Origin: Sporosarcina sp. HYO08
GTDB lineage: Bacteria > Bacillota > Bacilli > Bacillales_A > Planococcaceae
Reading direction: 5' to 3'
Length of the DNA stretch: 64,000 bases
Assembly: GCF_001563475.1 (NCBI RefSeq)
Contig: NZ_LPUT01000027.1
Span: forward strand, 124,001 to 188,000
Shown: in pieces, positions 1 to 8,901 of the stretch
How positions within the stretch are numbered: position 1 is the first letter of the stretch
Layout: each line of letters opens with the position of its first letter
Made by a program: the position numbers and the translations under genes
Notes under the pieces: generated by a model
The model's database searches: none
Seen by the model: only the letters and a program-made list of their open reading frames with translations
Told to the model about the DNA's origin: nothing

Positions 1-317
1 TATCGCCGGTGTTGCACCCATTAGATGCAGTGACTGCCTGCATTCCAGCGGGAACTGTAACGGGTACCCCAAAATCTGTCGCAATGGATCTCATCGATGA
101 GTTAGAACAGGAGCACCGCGGCATTTACGGCGGCGCGATCGGCTATATCGGCTTTAATGGCAATACCGATTTTGCCCTAACGATTCGAACGATGCTTGTG
201 AAAGATCATAAAGCATACGTCCAGGCAGGCGCCGGCATTGTTTCGGGTTCCGATCCGACGAGTGAATATGATGAAACGGTCAATAAGGCCCGTTCCTTAT
301 TAGAAGTTGTCCAGTGA
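1..317 (+). CDS. trpE: Anthranilate synthase component I, C-terminal fragment
   Basis: This is the last third of the chorismate-utilising subunit of anthranilate synthase, the first committed step of tryptophan synthesis. The gene is cut by the left window edge and the reading frame is open to base 3. The chorismate-binding signature is plain: PAGTVTGTPK, then IDELEQEHRGIYGGAIGYIG, then FALTIRTM and YVQAGAGIVSGSDP. It ends 26 bases before the trpD start chosen here. No trpG follows, as in Bacillus subtilis, where the glutamine amidotransferase is shared with folate synthesis. The leader and any TRAP or T-box control lie outside the window. Confidence 0.95.
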   Translation, partial: SPVLHPLDAVTACIPAGTVTGTPKSVAMDLIDELEQEHRGIYGGAIGYIGFNGNTDFALTIRTMLVKDHKAYVQAGAGIVSGSDPTSEYDETVNKARSLLEVVQ

Positions 318-343
318 AAGACGAAAAGCGGAGGAGAGTTGAG

Positions 344-1375
344 ATGAGAAAGTTTATCGAGAAAGTAGAGAACAACGAGCATTTATTATTCGACGAAATG
401 GAAACGGTATCCAAAGATCTTTTTAATGAACAAACGGAAAGTGGTCACATTGCCGATTTTCTCGTCGCTTTGTCAAAAAAAGGGGAAACGGCACATGAAG
501 TGGCGGCACTTGCCTCTGTCATGAAGTCGTACGCTGTTCCGATGAATGCACCAAAAGGTGTTTACATGGACAATTGTGGTACCGGCGGTGATGGGGTCAA
601 CACGTTCAATATTAGTACAACGACGGCATTCGTCCTTGCTGGCGCGGGCGTTTCCATTGCGAAGCACGGCAACCGGAAAGTTTCGAGCGCTGCGGGAAGT
701 TCGGATGTGTTGGAGGAGCTTGGCATTCCGCTAGATTACAGTCCGGAAGAGGCTTTGGATCTTTTAGGAAGAGAAGGGATTGCCTTCTTGTTTGCGCCGA
801 GCGTGCATCCAAGGTTAAAAAGAATCGGTGTCATTCGCAAGCAAATCGGCAAGCCCACCATCTTTAATCTCGTAGGTCCGTTGACGAATCCAGTTCCATT
901 GAACTCACAGTTTACGGGCATTAACCGTCCAGATTTTATCATGGAATACGCGGCAGTTTTACGGATGCTTGGGCGCAAACGTGCCATTGTCGTATCTGGC
1001 GCCGGCGGGATGGATGAAGCATCGTTAGCGGGGCAAAATTCTTTCGTACTGTTGGATAAAGGCGATTTGATCCCGTTTGCGTTGACAGCAGAAGATGTCG
1101 GTCTAGACTATGCGCCGCTCAGTGCCATTCGGGGAGGAAGTGTGAAGGAAAATGCCGTTATTTTAAAAGCGATCCTTCGGGGGCAGCGTGGTCCGCATTT
1201 CGATACGGTTGTATTTAATGCGGGAATTGGACTTTTTGCGAGTGGGCATGCCGTGACGATCCAAGAAGGTGTAGAAATGGCGAAGGACAGTATTTTATCG
1301 GGCAGAGCGATGCAAAAACTAGAAGCAGTTGTGGAAAGCGGTCAACAGATGAGACAGAAAGCGGTGGCGAAATGA
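344..1375 (+). CDS. trpD: Anthranilate phosphoribosyltransferase
   Basis: TrpD transfers phosphoribose from PRPP to anthranilate. The frame can be opened at a GTG at 314, overlapping trpE. I prefer the ATG at 344, because GAGGAG lies seven bases before it and the protein then begins MRKFIEKV and is 343 residues long, normal for the family. The PRPP-binding glycine loop DNCGTGGDGVNTFNIST sits near residue 80. It is followed by the KHGNRKVSS anthranilate-site motif and the GPLTNP motif. The stop overlaps the trpC start in an ATGA, indicating translational coupling. Confidence 0.97.
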   Translation: MRKFIEKVENNEHLLFDEMETVSKDLFNEQTESGHIADFLVALSKKGETAHEVAALASVMKSYAVPMNAPKGVYMDNCGTGGDGVNTFNISTTTAFVLAGAGVSIAKHGNRKVSSAAGSSDVLEELGIPLDYSPEEALDLLGREGIAFLFAPSVHPRLKRIGVIRKQIGKPTIFNLVGPLTNPVPLNSQFTGINRPDFIMEYAAVLRMLGRKRAIVVSGAGGMDEASLAGQNSFVLLDKGDLIPFALTAEDVGLDYAPLSAIRGGSVKENAVILKAILRGQRGPHFDTVVFNAGIGLFASGHAVTIQEGVEMAKDSILSGRAMQKLEAVVESGQQMRQKAVAK

Positions 1376-2157
1376 CGATATTGGATAAAATCTTACAAGA
1401 AAAGCGGCGTGAAGTAGAAAAAATGCTGCAAGAACAAATCGCAGTTCACGAGCAGTCTGCACGGCCTTCCTTATTCGATCGGCTCTATCAAACAGAGAAA
1501 CTGCAAATTATTTCGGAAATTAAACGTGCTTCGCCTTCTAAAGGATTGATCAATGAAGGCGTCAACCCTGTGGAACAGGCACTGCAGTATGAACAGGCTG
1601 GTGCAGCATGTATTTCCGTATTAACAGACACACCGTTTTTTAAAGGTTCATTTGACGACTTAGCGGCAGTGGCGGACAATGTCCAGCTGCCGATTCTTTG
1701 CAAAGATTTTATCATTCATACGGTGCAAATTGATCGGGCAAAAAATGCGGGTGCTTCGGTCATTCTCCTTATTGTTGCGGCCCTCGGGGATGAAGAATTG
1801 GCGAAATTGTTTAGCTATGCAACGGCGCAAGGTCTTGAAGTGCTGGTTGAAGTCAACAGCGTGGAAGAACTGCAAAGAGCGCTTACAGTCGATGCCAAAC
1901 TGATCGGCGTCAACAACCGTGACTTAAGAACGTTTGACGTTGACTTGAAGAAAACAGCGCAAATTGCTGCGCGTTTCCCGTTTGATGAACAGCGAGTCCT
2001 CATTAGCGAAAGCGGCATTTGGGAAGAGGAAGATGCATTGTTCGTTGCAGAGAAAGGGGCAAGTGCTGCCCTTGTAGGGGAGTCACTCATGCGGAGCGGC
2101 AATGTGAAAAAGGCGATTCAATGTTTGCAAGTGAAGACAGCGGAGGCAATCCAATGA
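1372..2157 (+). CDS. trpC: Indole-3-glycerol-phosphate synthase
   Basis: TrpC closes the indole ring by decarboxylating CdRP to indole-3-glycerol phosphate. The 261-residue TIM barrel carries the family strand motifs IISEIKRASPSKGLI (catalytic Glu and Lys), ILCKDFIIH (catalytic Lys), LVEVNS, IGVNNRDLRTF and ISESGI, then the phosphate-site ALVGESLM. It overlaps trpD by four bases upstream and trpF by four bases downstream. It is a separate protein, not the TrpC-TrpF fusion of enterobacteria. Confidence 0.97.
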   Translation: MTILDKILQEKRREVEKMLQEQIAVHEQSARPSLFDRLYQTEKLQIISEIKRASPSKGLINEGVNPVEQALQYEQAGAACISVLTDTPFFKGSFDDLAAVADNVQLPILCKDFIIHTVQIDRAKNAGASVILLIVAALGDEELAKLFSYATAQGLEVLVEVNSVEELQRALTVDAKLIGVNNRDLRTFDVDLKKTAQIAARFPFDEQRVLISESGIWEEEDALFVAEKGASAALVGESLMRSGNVKKAIQCLQVKTAEAIQ

Positions 2158-2768
2158 CAAAAGTGAAAATTTGCGGGTTGATGGAAAAGCAGCATGTGAA
2201 GGCGGCCGTTGATGCGGGAGCGGATGCGATCGGGTTTGTGTTTGCTCCGAGTAAACGCCGCGTAACCGTAGAACAGGCGAGGGAATTGGCGAAGGAAATT
2301 CCGCCGCATGTGTTGAAAATCGGTGTCGTTGTCGATGCCTCTCGGGAAGAACTTGAGACGTACTACCGGGAAGTGCCGCTTGATTATATTCAATACCATG
2401 GCGATGAAGCGCCAGGGTTGATTGAACAATTAGGGTTTCCATCGATTAAGGCATTATCTATACGGAGTGAGGAGGATGTCATTCGTGCTGCACAGTACGA
2501 AACGGATTTCTTTTTATTCGATGCGCCGGGAACGGATTATAAAGGCGGCAGCGGAAACACGTTTGACTGGAGCCTGATGGAAGCATCTGGTATTGGCGGG
2601 GACCGCATCATTTTAGCGGGCGGACTTAATGCAGCGAATGTGAAAGAAGCCATTGCCCGCGTGAAGCCTTATATGGTCGACGTGTCGAGCGGTGTGGAAA
2701 GCAACGGGAAAAAAGACGAGCAATTGATCCGTACGTTTTTACATACGGTTAAAGATGGGGAGAGATGA
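2154..2768 (+). CDS. trpF: Phosphoribosylanthranilate isomerase
   Basis: TrpF performs the Amadori isomerisation of phosphoribosylanthranilate to CdRP. The frame is open upstream to 2019 inside trpC. The ATG at 2154 is preferred: it overlaps the trpC stop in ATGA, has GGAGG seven bases upstream, and gives the canonical start MTKVKICGL, whose Cys is the general base. Further on, IGFVFAPSKR, the YIQYHGDE strand, LFDAPG, LAGGLNAANV and VDVSSGVE complete the small TIM barrel of 204 residues. Confidence 0.96.
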   Translation: MTKVKICGLMEKQHVKAAVDAGADAIGFVFAPSKRRVTVEQARELAKEIPPHVLKIGVVVDASREELETYYREVPLDYIQYHGDEAPGLIEQLGFPSIKALSIRSEEDVIRAAQYETDFFLFDAPGTDYKGGSGNTFDWSLMEASGIGGDRIILAGGLNAANVKEAIARVKPYMVDVSSGVESNGKKDEQLIRTFLHTVKDGER

Positions 2769-2771
2769 GCG

Positions 2772-3983
2772 ATGGTGAATAAATTGAAGCAAGCAGAAGA
2801 GACGAGAGCGGGTCGTTACGGGCGGTTCGGCGGTCAGTTTGTGCCGGAAACGTTAATGACGGCGCTACAAGAGTTGGAAGCGGCGTATGAAGAAGCTTCA
2901 AACGATCCTGCATTTCAGGAAGAAGTTCAATATTATTTGAAGGATTTTGTTGGAAGAGAGAATCCGCTTTATTTCGCAGAACGTCTTACGAAAGCAGTAG
3001 GCGGCGCGAAAATCTATTTGAAGCGGGAAGATTTGAACCATACAGGCGCTCATAAAATTAACAATACAATCGGCCAGGCATTGCTCGCTGTCCGAATGGG
3101 GAAAAAGAAAATAGTCGCAGAAACAGGTGCGGGTCAGCATGGGGTCGCAACCGCAACAGTTTGTGCATTGTTCGGGCTTGAGTGTGTCGTGTTTATGGGG
3201 GCAGAAGATGTACGCAGACAAGAGTTGAACGTTTTCCGGATGGAATTGCTCGGTGCGAAAGTTGTAGCAGTCGAAAAAGGATCCGGGACATTGAAAGACG
3301 CGGTCAATGAAGCGCTTCGTCACTGGGTGACAAATGTTGAAGATACGCATTATATTTTGGGGTCTGCACTTGGACCACATCCGTTTCCCAAAATTGTACG
3401 TGATTTTCAGCGCATCATTGGTGTAGAAACACGTGCGCAAATTCTTGAAAAAGAAGGGCGTTTGCCAGAAGCGATCGTTGCTTGTGTCGGTGGTGGAAGC
3501 AATGCGATTGGGATGTTCCACCCGTTTGTCGAGGATGAGGAGGTTGCGTTGCACGGTGTAGAAGCGGCGGGGAGCGGCATTGCGACAGGACTGCATGCGG
3601 CGGCAGTGACAGGCGGCAGAGAAGGTGTTTTACACGGTGCCTATATGTATTTACTGCAAGATGAAGATGGGTTGATCCAAGAAGCACATTCGATTTCGGC
3701 AGGACTCGATTATCCGGCGATCGGGCCGGAACATTGCCATTTGCATGACATTGGGAGGGCAACGTATTCGTCCGTGACAGATGCCGAAGCATTGGAAGGT
3801 TTGCAGTTATTGTCCAAAACAGAAGGCATTATTCCGGCATTGGAAAGTTCGCACGCCGTTCACTATGCGGCTGGACTTGCTAGGCGCATGCGGGAAGATG
3901 AAATTGTCGTCATTTGCTTATCCGGGCGGGGCGATAAAGACGTGCAAACGGTGCGGGATGCGCTTGGGGGTGGGTTGAAATGA
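2772..3983 (+). CDS. trpB: Tryptophan synthase beta chain
   Basis: The PLP-dependent beta subunit joins indole and serine. The PLP lysine is in [10 protein letters not shown] at about residue 95. The phosphate-binding GGGSNAIG and the catalytic Glu in [10 protein letters not shown] are present, and the C-terminal LSGRGDKD holds the ring-nitrogen region. At 403 residues it is full length. It starts four bases after the trpF stop and overlaps trpA by four bases, so alpha and beta should be made in balance for the alpha2beta2 complex. Confidence 0.98.
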   Translation: MVNKLKQAEETRAGRYGRFGGQFVPETLMTALQELEAAYEEASNDPAFQEEVQYYLKDFVGRENPLYFAERLTKAVGGAKIYLKREDLNHTGAHKINNTIGQALLAVRMGKKKIVAETGAGQHGVATATVCALFGLECVVFMGAEDVRRQELNVFRMELLGAKVVAVEKGSGTLKDAVNEALRHWVTNVEDTHYILGSALGPHPFPKIVRDFQRIIGVETRAQILEKEGRLPEAIVACVGGGSNAIGMFHPFVEDEEVALHGVEAAGSGIATGLHAAAVTGGREGVLHGAYMYLLQDEDGLIQEAHSISAGLDYPAIGPEHCHLHDIGRATYSSVTDAEALEGLQLLSKTEGIIPALESSHAVHYAAGLARRMREDEIVVICLSGRGDKDVQTVRDALGGGLK

Positions 3984-4768
3984 CAAAAAAACGACTAACA
4001 ACTGTGATTGAGGCAGTCGTACAACAAGGTGAAAAAGCTTTTGTACCGTATATTATGGCTGGAGATGGTGGGCTTGAAAAGTTGAGGGAAACCATTTTAT
4101 TCTTGCAGGAGATTGGCGTCACGGCGATTGAAGTGGGCATTCCTTTCTCTGACCCAGTGGCGGATGGAACGGTTATTCAGACGGCGGGTGAACGGGCATT
4201 AGCAAAAGGCGTCACGTTGCGGAAAGTGATGGACGAACTAGCGGCGATGCGTGAAGAGGTTCAAATTCCAATCGTCATCATGACGTATTTAAATCCAGTT
4301 TTACAATATGACCTTTCAGATTTTGTGAAAGATTGTCAGACGAGCGGCGTTAGCGGACTCATCGTGCCGGACTTGCCGCTTGAAGAAAGTGCATTATTAC
4401 AGCGGGAATTGGAAGGTTCAGACACTGCACTCATTCAACTTGTGTCGCTGACAAGTCCAGAAGAGCGGATCGAGAAGATCACCGCGGCAGGCGAAGGATT
4501 TATTTACGCGGTCACGGTCAATGGCATTACAGGTGTCCGGGACGGTTTTGAAACGGATCTGGCGGCACATTTTAAAAAGCTTCAAGCTATCAGCCCAATC
4601 CCAGTCCTCGCAGGATTTGGCATTTCAACACCGGAGCAAGTGCGTGAAATGGGGGAACTGGCAGATGGTGTCATCGTCGGAAGTGCAATTGTTGACGCAC
4701 TTCATCGGGAGGATTTGGAGACGGTGAAATCACTTGTGCAAGCAGCTAAAAAGGAAATACATCAATAA
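3980..4768 (+). CDS. trpA: Tryptophan synthase alpha chain
   Basis: The alpha subunit cleaves indole-3-glycerol phosphate to indole and passes it through the tunnel to Trp[11 protein letters not shown], the catalytic Glu in [15 protein letters not shown] and the catalytic Asp in the same block are in place near residues 50-62, and the phosphate loop GFGIS is near residue 212. The length of 262 residues is typical. It is the last gene of the operon: there is no his, tyrA or aroE tail as in B. subtilis, and a hairpin terminator follows. Confidence 0.98.
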   Translation: MTKKRLTTVIEAVVQQGEKAFVPYIMAGDGGLEKLRETILFLQEIGVTAIEVGIPFSDPVADGTVIQTAGERALAKGVTLRKVMDELAAMREEVQIPIVIMTYLNPVLQYDLSDFVKDCQTSGVSGLIVPDLPLEESALLQRELEGSDTALIQLVSLTSPEERIEKITAAGEGFIYAVTVNGITGVRDGFETDLAAHFKKLQAISPIPVLAGFGISTPEQVREMGELADGVIVGSAIVDALHREDLETVKSLVQAAKKEIHQ

Positions 4769-4802
4769 GGCTAGTGAGTTCACTTGAACAATTGATATAA
4801 TT

Positions 4803-4845
4803 AAAAGAGGTACGAAATATAATGGTTTCGCACCTCTTTTTTTCA
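4803..4845. terminator. Bidirectional terminator between trpA and the acetyltransferase gene
   Basis: The 15-base arms 4803-4817 and 4826-4840 pair with one mismatch (A-C on the plus strand, G-U on the minus strand) around an 8-base loop. A T tract follows on both strands because the arm ends are A4 and T4-7. It can stop trp transcription and the convergent minus-strand gene. Confidence 0.85.
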
Positions 4846-4860
4846 CGCTTTTCACACTGA

Positions 4861-5682
4861 TTAAGCATCCTTTTTCCTATGCTCTGTAAACCAATTTGTC
4901 CCAAATTCAATGAGTGGTTTCATGGGTAGTATTTTGCATTTCGCATGTCCCAATTTGGCGTTTATCGCAGCCTCGGGGTATTGTTTTTCAAATGCCTCAC
5001 CTACTAAAGGGAAAAGATCTGAATCTAGCTCAGCCATGTCATATGTTTGCCAAATTCTTTCGCCGTTTTGTATAATGGCTGCACCTTGTGGGCAAGTTTT
5101 GAGTCTGGGTGCTAAATACTCGGATAGGTGAAGGGCTGTGCATGAATCATAGCCAACACCGATGAGCATGATTTTGAGCTCACTATTTACCATTTTTCCG
5201 AGGGGTGAGCCCAGTCCGAAAGAATCTTCGAGCGGGTGTTCCCTCATCCACTCCGCTGCATGTTTACCCCAAGCGATAAAAGAGTTGGATGGGTGCGAAC
5301 TTCGGATGACCGCTGGGTGGCGGTGAAAGCATTCTGCGATTTTCCCCATGCCATATAAATGGGTTAAGTGCGGATCGAAAGCGGGTATAGATTGGCGAAT
5401 CGTTTCATGCCACAATTCTGGGACCGGTGGCATCATCCAATAAGATGGATCAGAATTATCGGTCGACTGAGCGGGCATGACGATTGTACCCGCTGGCGTG
5501 ATGGTTTCCATGAATGCCTCCACGACTGCTTGCGCACCGCCAGCAATCCATCCCATTGATTTTAAGGAAGAATGTACAATGAGATTATCCCCTGGCCGAA
5601 TGCCAAGCTTTTGCAGTTGTGCAATTAAAGTGGATTTTGTTTGGATTGAAGGTGTTTGTTGGATTGTCTCTAATTCAGACAT
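4861..5682 (-). CDS. AAC(3)-family aminoglycoside N-acetyltransferase-like protein
   Basis: This is a member of the acetyl-CoA-dependent antibiotic acetyltransferase family (AAC(3), YokD type). I chose the ATG at 5682: it has GGAGG seven bases upstream and gives a 273-residue protein. The longer open frame to 5961 runs into the divergent gene. Family blocks visible are LGIRPGDNLIVHSSLKSMG near the N-terminus, TLVMP-like TIVMPAQS, SSHPSNSFIAWGKHAA with the catalytic His region, DSFGLGSPLGKM and MLIGVGYDSCTALH. Substrate cannot be told from sequence. Many chromosomal relatives give little or no resistance. Confidence 0.88.
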   Translation of the reverse strand: MSELETIQQTPSIQTKSTLIAQLQKLGIRPGDNLIVHSSLKSMGWIAGGAQAVVEAFMETITPAGTIVMPAQSTDNSDPSYWMMPPVPELWHETIRQSIPAFDPHLTHLYGMGKIAECFHRHPAVIRSSHPSNSFIAWGKHAAEWMREHPLEDSFGLGSPLGKMVNSELKIMLIGVGYDSCTALHLSEYLAPRLKTCPQGAAIIQNGERIWQTYDMAELDSDLFPLVGEAFEKQYPEAAINAKLGHAKCKILPMKPLIEFGTNWFTEHRKKDA

Positions 5683-5729
5683 TGGTTTTCCTCCGTTCTT
5701 TATACATACAAAAATCATAGCAAGAATTG

Positions 5730-5757
5730 AAAGTTTCGCCAACTCCGAAACTTTTTT
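5730..5757. repeat. Perfect inverted repeat in divergent intergenic region
   Basis: AAAGTTTCG at 5730-5738 and CGAAACTTT at 5746-5754 are exact inverted copies with a 7-base spacer, and T continues to 5757. It lies between the divergent acetyltransferase and DUF4003 starts. It could be an operator for one or both, or an early terminator or attenuator for the plus-strand gene, since the T run follows the right arm. Confidence 0.6.
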
Positions 5758-5795
5758 ACTATTCAAACGTACAACTAGAAAAGGAGTTGTTGTCC

Positions 5796-6773
5796 GTGGG
5801 TGCAAAAGGTTTTCGACAGGAAGTGGAAATGACATACGACAAAGTGAAGTCATTAGCGGGCTGGACTGTCGATAAAAATGTTGTATTGACAGTTGCTTCG
5901 TATTACGCAACTTCTGAGCGTGAATTTGAGGCGGTTCGTTTAAATCAGGCGATGGATGCATTAAAGCAAAAATCCGGCTGGTTTTCCCCCATCCGAGGAA
6001 GCTTACTACCGGTCATTGCTGCTTTTATCGATCGACCTGGAACATCGATAGACGATGAAGTAAAGCGTTTATTTGAAAAACAGCAAGTATTGAGGAGCGT
6101 TGGGTTTCGAAACACCATTTATGCTTATTTGGCGGCCCTATTGTTAACAGACGATGCGGCGCTTTATCAACAAGAAGCACATAAAGCGAAAAAGCTTTAT
6201 GATGCAATGAAAAAACAGCATTATTTTTTAACTTCTTATGAAGATTATGCGTATGCAGTCCTACTGAGTAAAAAGGGAGAAGACCCTACTGAGCATGCGA
6301 AATCGATGCGTAAGTATTACGATGCACTGCGTGCACAAAAGTTTCGATCGGGTAATGAGTTGCAGTGGTTATCACAAGTTTTAACGTATCTTAATATTTC
6401 TTTTGATGAACAGCTGGTGACAAGGACGGTCGTATTGCGGGAGTATTTCCAAAAGGTAGCGAAAGTTCGTCCGATTCATTATCCAATGATCGGCTTTTTA
6501 ACAGTTTTTGAATTTGATGAGCAACAATTGCATGCGATTGTTGAATTAACGCAGGAGCTAGAACAATCAAAATTACTTAAATGGAATCGGGAGATGGCAC
6601 TGTCCATTGCAATGGGGTGTCGCCTAAAGGAATATGCCGATAATGCCGATGCGACAAGCGTCAGTCTTGCTACTTCGGTGGAACTAATCTTGCAGGCGCA
6701 GCAGGCTGTTATTGCTGCAACGGTTGCAGCAATGGCTGCCTCATCCGCCGCATCATCTTCATCCTCCAATTAA
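5796..6773 (+). CDS. DUF4003 family protein
   Basis: I recognise this as a DUF4003-type protein of unknown function. The GTG at 5796 is preferred over the in-frame ATG at 5727, because AAAGGAG ends nine bases before it; the product is then 325 residues. The chain is helical and soluble-looking: FFLTSYEDYAYAVLL and LQWLSQVLTYLNIS are typical blocks. The tail is low complexity, first alanine-rich and then a run of serines (about residues 305-325). It is divergent from the acetyltransferase and shares a 113-base intergenic region with an inverted repeat. No catalytic motif is evident. Confidence 0.75.
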   Translation: MGAKGFRQEVEMTYDKVKSLAGWTVDKNVVLTVASYYATSEREFEAVRLNQAMDALKQKSGWFSPIRGSLLPVIAAFIDRPGTSIDDEVKRLFEKQQVLRSVGFRNTIYAYLAALLLTDDAALYQQEAHKAKKLYDAMKKQHYFLTSYEDYAYAVLLSKKGEDPTEHAKSMRKYYDALRAQKFRSGNELQWLSQVLTYLNISFDEQLVTRTVVLREYFQKVAKVRPIHYPMIGFLTVFEFDEQQLHAIVELTQELEQSKLLKWNREMALSIAMGCRLKEYADNADATSVSLATSVELILQAQQAVIAATVAAMAASSAASSSSSN

Positions 6774-6951
6774 GAATGCCAGACATAGACGCAATTCGTG
6801 GTCTTTCGCGAATTGTGGCTGTGGCTGGTATTTTTTTCTTAAGTGCAGTTTCAAGTTTCTAAGTGCGCTTCCAATTCTGCACAAAAATTTCCCTACCCCA
6901 CTTCTAAACCTCATTTCCAATGGAAAAGCTTATTCTTAGGAGGCGTTTCCA

Positions 6952-7977
6952 TTGAACAACAACTTATTAGACATTCAAAACCTCCGGACTTCATTTCACA
7001 TCAAAGGCAAAGCGTATGCTGCTGTAGATGGCGTATCTTTCACTATCCAAGAAAATGAAATCGTCGCGATTGTCGGAGAGTCCGGCTGCGGGAAAAGTGC
7101 GCTTGCGCTTTCTATTATGGGACTTCATCCAACAAAAACGACTACTTTGGAGGGGCAAGTGGCATTTAAAGGAGAAAACTTGCTGACGATACCACAAGCT
7201 CGTTTCGATCAAATAAGAGGCAAAGAAATTGGCATGATCTTTCAAGATCCGATGACGGCACTGAACCCGCTGCACCCGGTTGGGCGGCAAATTGAAGAGT
7301 CGATGGGTCAGCATCTCGCGCTCGCAAAAGAAGAACGGCGAAACCGAACGCTTGAGTTGCTGAAACAGGTTGGTATCCAAAACGAACAGCGTGTGTACAA
7401 GCAATATCCACATGAGCTTTCGGGCGGGATGCGGCAACGTGTCGTCATTGCAATCGCTCTCGCCTGTGATCCTGTTTTACTTGTTGCGGATGAACCGACA
7501 ACTGCATTAGACGTGACGATTCAAGCGCAAATTAGCGACTTATTGAAGGAGTTGCAAAATCGGACAAAACTGTCGATTTTACTAATCACCCATGATCTTG
7601 GCGTCGTATCTGAATTGGCGGATCGTGTCATTGTCATGTATGCAGGGGAAATCGTTGAGATGGCCGAAGTGGCTACGCTTTTCCACTATCCGTTGCATCC
7701 CTATACGCGCTCATTATTAAAATCGCTCCCGGGTCAACAAAGTACAAAAACAGCATTGCACGTTATTGAAGGGATTGTGCCCTCGATTCAAAAACTTGAT
7801 CGAAGCGGCTGCCGCTTTGCACCACGCATTAGGTGGATTCCCGAACAAGCGCATGAAAATGACCCGCAATTACACGAAGTGGCGCCGGGTCATTTCGTTC
7901 GCTGCACCTGCTACGAATCTTTCCACTTTCCTGACGACCACATTGGAGATGACAACAATGCCATTACTGGAAATTAA
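6952..7977 (+). CDS. dppD: Peptide ABC transporter ATP-binding protein (DppD/OppD type)
   Basis: This is the first ATPase of a dipeptide/oligopeptide importer. It starts at TTG 6952 with AGGAGG eight bases upstream. Walker [12 protein letters not shown], the [11 protein letters not shown]-loop, signature LSGGMRQR, Walker [13 protein letters not shown] and switch His THDLG are all intact. The C-terminal OppD/DppD extension is present, but its usual four-cysteine pattern is damaged: GCRFAPR is followed by Ile instead of Cys, and the next position is also changed. Its stop lies 20 bases inside the next ATPase gene. Gene order D-F-B-C-A differs from the other importers in this window. Confidence 0.93.
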   Translation: MNNNLLDIQNLRTSFHIKGKAYAAVDGVSFTIQENEIVAIVGESGCGKSALALSIMGLHPTKTTTLEGQVAFKGENLLTIPQARFDQIRGKEIGMIFQDPMTALNPLHPVGRQIEESMGQHLALAKEERRNRTLELLKQVGIQNEQRVYKQYPHELSGGMRQRVVIAIALACDPVLLVADEPTTALDVTIQAQISDLLKELQNRTKLSILLITHDLGVVSELADRVIVMYAGEIVEMAEVATLFHYPLHPYTRSLLKSLPGQQSTKTALHVIEGIVPSIQKLDRSGCRFAPRIRWIPEQAHENDPQLHEVAPGHFVRCTCYESFHFPDDHIGDDNNAITGN

Positions 7978-8884
7978 AAACTTACACGTTCACTATCCCA
8001 TTCGCGGCGGGTTTTTTAGGCGAATTGTTGACACTGTTCAAGCAGTTGATGGCATTAGTTTTACGCTGAAACGCGGCGAGACGTATGGACTCGTTGGCGA
8101 ATCGGGTTGTGGGAAATCGTCAGCTGGACGTGCCATTATTGGTCTGAATCGTGTAACAAGTGGAAAGGTTTTATTTGAAGGGATAGACATTGCTCAATTA
8201 CGCGGGCAAGCGCGCAGCAACCATCGAAAGGAAATTCAAATGATTTTCCAAGATCCATATTCTTCCTTGAATGCACAGAAAACGGTGCACTCGATCATCG
8301 CAGAACCGCTTAGAAATTTTGAACGACTATCGTCGAAAGAAGAATTGCGACGTGTTCAAACATTACTCGATCGTGTTGGATTAAGTCCTGAGTCGATTCA
8401 TAAATTCCCGCATCAGTTTTCAGGTGGACAGCGGCAAAGAATCGGCATTGCGCGGGCACTTGCATTAAATCCAAAGCTCATTATTGCGGATGAACCCGTG
8501 TCGGCACTCGATGTATCCGTTCAGGCGCAAGTGTTAAACTTCATGCAAGACATTCAAAAAGAATTCAATTTAACGTATCTATTCATTTCCCATGATTTGG
8601 GTGTGATCCGTCACTTCTGCGATCGGATCGGCATTATGTACAAAGGGCGTTTTGTAGAAGAAGGAACCGTTGAAGAGATTTACAATAACCCGCAGCACAT
8701 GTATACGAAAAGGTTACTGGCGGCAATTCCTGAAATGGATCCGGTGAAAAGGGCGGAAAAAGCAAAGCAGCGTCGATGGATTCAGGCACAATATGAAGAA
8801 ACGTTCGATCGATTTTTGGATCCAGACGGGAAAGCGCTCGAACTCAAGAAAATTACAGACACGCATTCCGCGGCGGTTCAGTAA
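7958..8884 (+). CDS. dppF: Peptide ABC transporter ATP-binding protein (DppF/OppF type)
   Basis: This is the second ATPase of the same importer. The frame is open upstream inside dppD. The ATG at 7958 is chosen because TTGGAG lies nine bases before it and the product begins [15 protein letters not shown], giving 308 residues. Walker [21 protein letters not shown], signature [15 protein letters not shown] and Walker [12 protein letters not shown] are present. The C-terminus ends in a charged tail without the cysteine cluster usual in OppF. The 20-base overlap with dppD suggests coupling. Confidence 0.92.
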   Translation: MPLLEIKNLHVHYPIRGGFFRRIVDTVQAVDGISFTLKRGETYGLVGESGCGKSSAGRAIIGLNRVTSGKVLFEGIDIAQLRGQARSNHRKEIQMIFQDPYSSLNAQKTVHSIIAEPLRNFERLSSKEELRRVQTLLDRVGLSPESIHKFPHQFSGGQRQRIGIARALALNPKLIIADEPVSALDVSVQAQVLNFMQDIQKEFNLTYLFISHDLGVIRHFCDRIGIMYKGRFVEEGTVEEIYNNPQHMYTKRLLAAIPEMDPVKRAEKAKQRRWIQAQYEETFDRFLDPDGKALELKKITDTHSAAVQ

Positions 8885-8901
8885 GGAGGCCATGACGTGC
8901 G

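Noticed and set aside
2898..3596. 232-codon open frame antisense to trpB
   Set aside because: It lies wholly inside trpB, has no ribosome site or family motif, and is a shadow of the codon bias on the other strand.
5683..5961. N-terminal extension of the acetyltransferase
   Set aside because: The extension would cover the divergent promoter region and the start of the DUF4003 gene. The ATG at 5682 has a much better ribosome site and gives normal family length.
6790..6837. Hairpin and T run after the DUF4003 gene
   Set aside because: The CGCAATTCG/CGAATTGTG stem is real but the T run is 13 bases away from it, so I do not call a terminator.
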